Source: JAZTZP01 sp045637525
GTDB taxonomy: Bacteria; Bacillota; Clostridia; UBA1381
NCBI GenBank assembly: GCA_045637525.1
Contig: JAZTZP010000128.1
Coordinates: forward strand, 1 to 33,522
Direction: 5' to 3'
Length of the DNA stretch: 33,522 nucleotides
Shown piece by piece: positions 33,352 through 33,522 of this stretch. Below the pieces are notes generated by a model. The model was given only the letters and a program-made list of their open reading frames with translations. It ran no database searches and was not told where the DNA came from. The position numbers and the translations under genes are program-made. Each line of letters starts with the position of its first letter. Positions within the stretch are counted from its first letter, which is position 1.

Positions 33352-33522
33352 TTAGATTACCTCCTTAATTTCACAATTTGAATATTTAGTTTTTAATTCT
33401 TGTGCTTGTTCACTTGTTAAACCACCAATTATTGCAATATAAGTTTTGACTATAACGATTGGTGTTTCTTTAGGTTGAAGTGCGGCTTCAAGGGCCATCC
33501 AAGTGTTTTTACCCACTATACC
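33352..33522 (-). CDS. C-terminal end of an unidentified protein, cut by the window edge
   Basis: Only the last 56 codons are present; the reading frame is open to the end of the window and stops at TAA (33352-33354), immediately before the next ATG. The segment 'ETPIVIVKTYIAIIGGLTSEQAQELKTKYSNCEIKEVI' has the alternating strand-helix pattern of the ribosomal L7/L12 C-terminal fold, ending in a 'LTSEQAQELKTKY..CEI' helix-strand. This is weak evidence. It could be a phage-type protein, fitting the N-terminus of the next gene. The ribosome site of the next gene (AAGGAGG) lies within its last codons, so the two are probably cotranscribed. Confidence 0.6.
   Translation of the reverse strand, partial: GIVGKNTWMALEAALQPKETPIVIVKTYIAIIGGLTSEQAQELKTKYSNCEIKEVI

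Overview
The window reads as a low-to-mid GC Firmicute (Clostridia) chromosome segment, probably from a gut or rumen fibre degrader. The support is: strong AGGAGG-type ribosome binding sites, several TTG starts, S-layer-homology (SLH) proteins, a 'copper amine oxidase N-terminal' stalk domain, an LplA/LplB/YtcP-type sugar transporter without its own ATPase, and a short intergenic repeat with the CCTCCCTT..AAGGGAGG motif seen in many gut Clostridia. I cannot name a species. Every convincing gene lies on the minus strand, so transcription runs from high to low coordinates. No tRNA, rRNA or CRISPR array is visible, and no gene-free stretch exceeds 300 bases.

Region A (about 21.2-33.5 kb) is a BREX-type phage-defence locus. 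In transcription order it holds: the end of an unidentified gene; a 229-aa protein that looks like a phage-type N-terminus joined to the C-terminus of BrxC; a double zinc-ribbon protein; an unknown protein whose start overlaps the zinc-ribbon stop (ATGA); PglX methyltransferase; a YaaC-like protein; PglZ; BrxL; and a small basic unknown protein. brxA, brxB and an intact brxC are not in the window. Spacings are 0-24 bases throughout, which suggests one operon.

Region B (19.0-21.1 kb) is one secreted SLH protein with polymorphic-membrane-protein-like repeats. It starts 18 bases after the BREX-associated genes and ends at a good intrinsic terminator (18888-18942).

Region C (10.0-18.8 kb) is a glycan-use operon with a near-perfect sigma-A promoter (TTGACA-17-TATAAT, 18774-18802). 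It encodes a 1486-aa secreted beta-helix protein, two CUT1-type permeases, a GH16 enzyme without a signal peptide, and a solute-binding lipoprotein. The likely logic is that a surface protein acts on or binds a polysaccharide, the lipoprotein and permeases import oligomers, and GH16 cuts them inside the cell.

Region D (9716-9967) is a 252-bp MITE-like element with 20-bp terminal inverted repeats. Half of a second copy lies at positions 1-147. Each copy sits directly at the 3' end of a gene.

Region E (0.15-9.7 kb) is a second tight cluster of four exported proteins: a 991-aa protein with three C-terminal SLH domains, a 900-aa protein with N-terminal SLH domains (TTGA overlap), a 451-aa unknown, and an 809-aa SGNH/GDSL esterase-like protein. 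These look like wall-anchored parts of a polysaccharide-processing system.

The most interesting points are the chimeric brxC end, the zinc-ribbon/unknown gene pair embedded in BREX, and the MITE that ends on stop codons.
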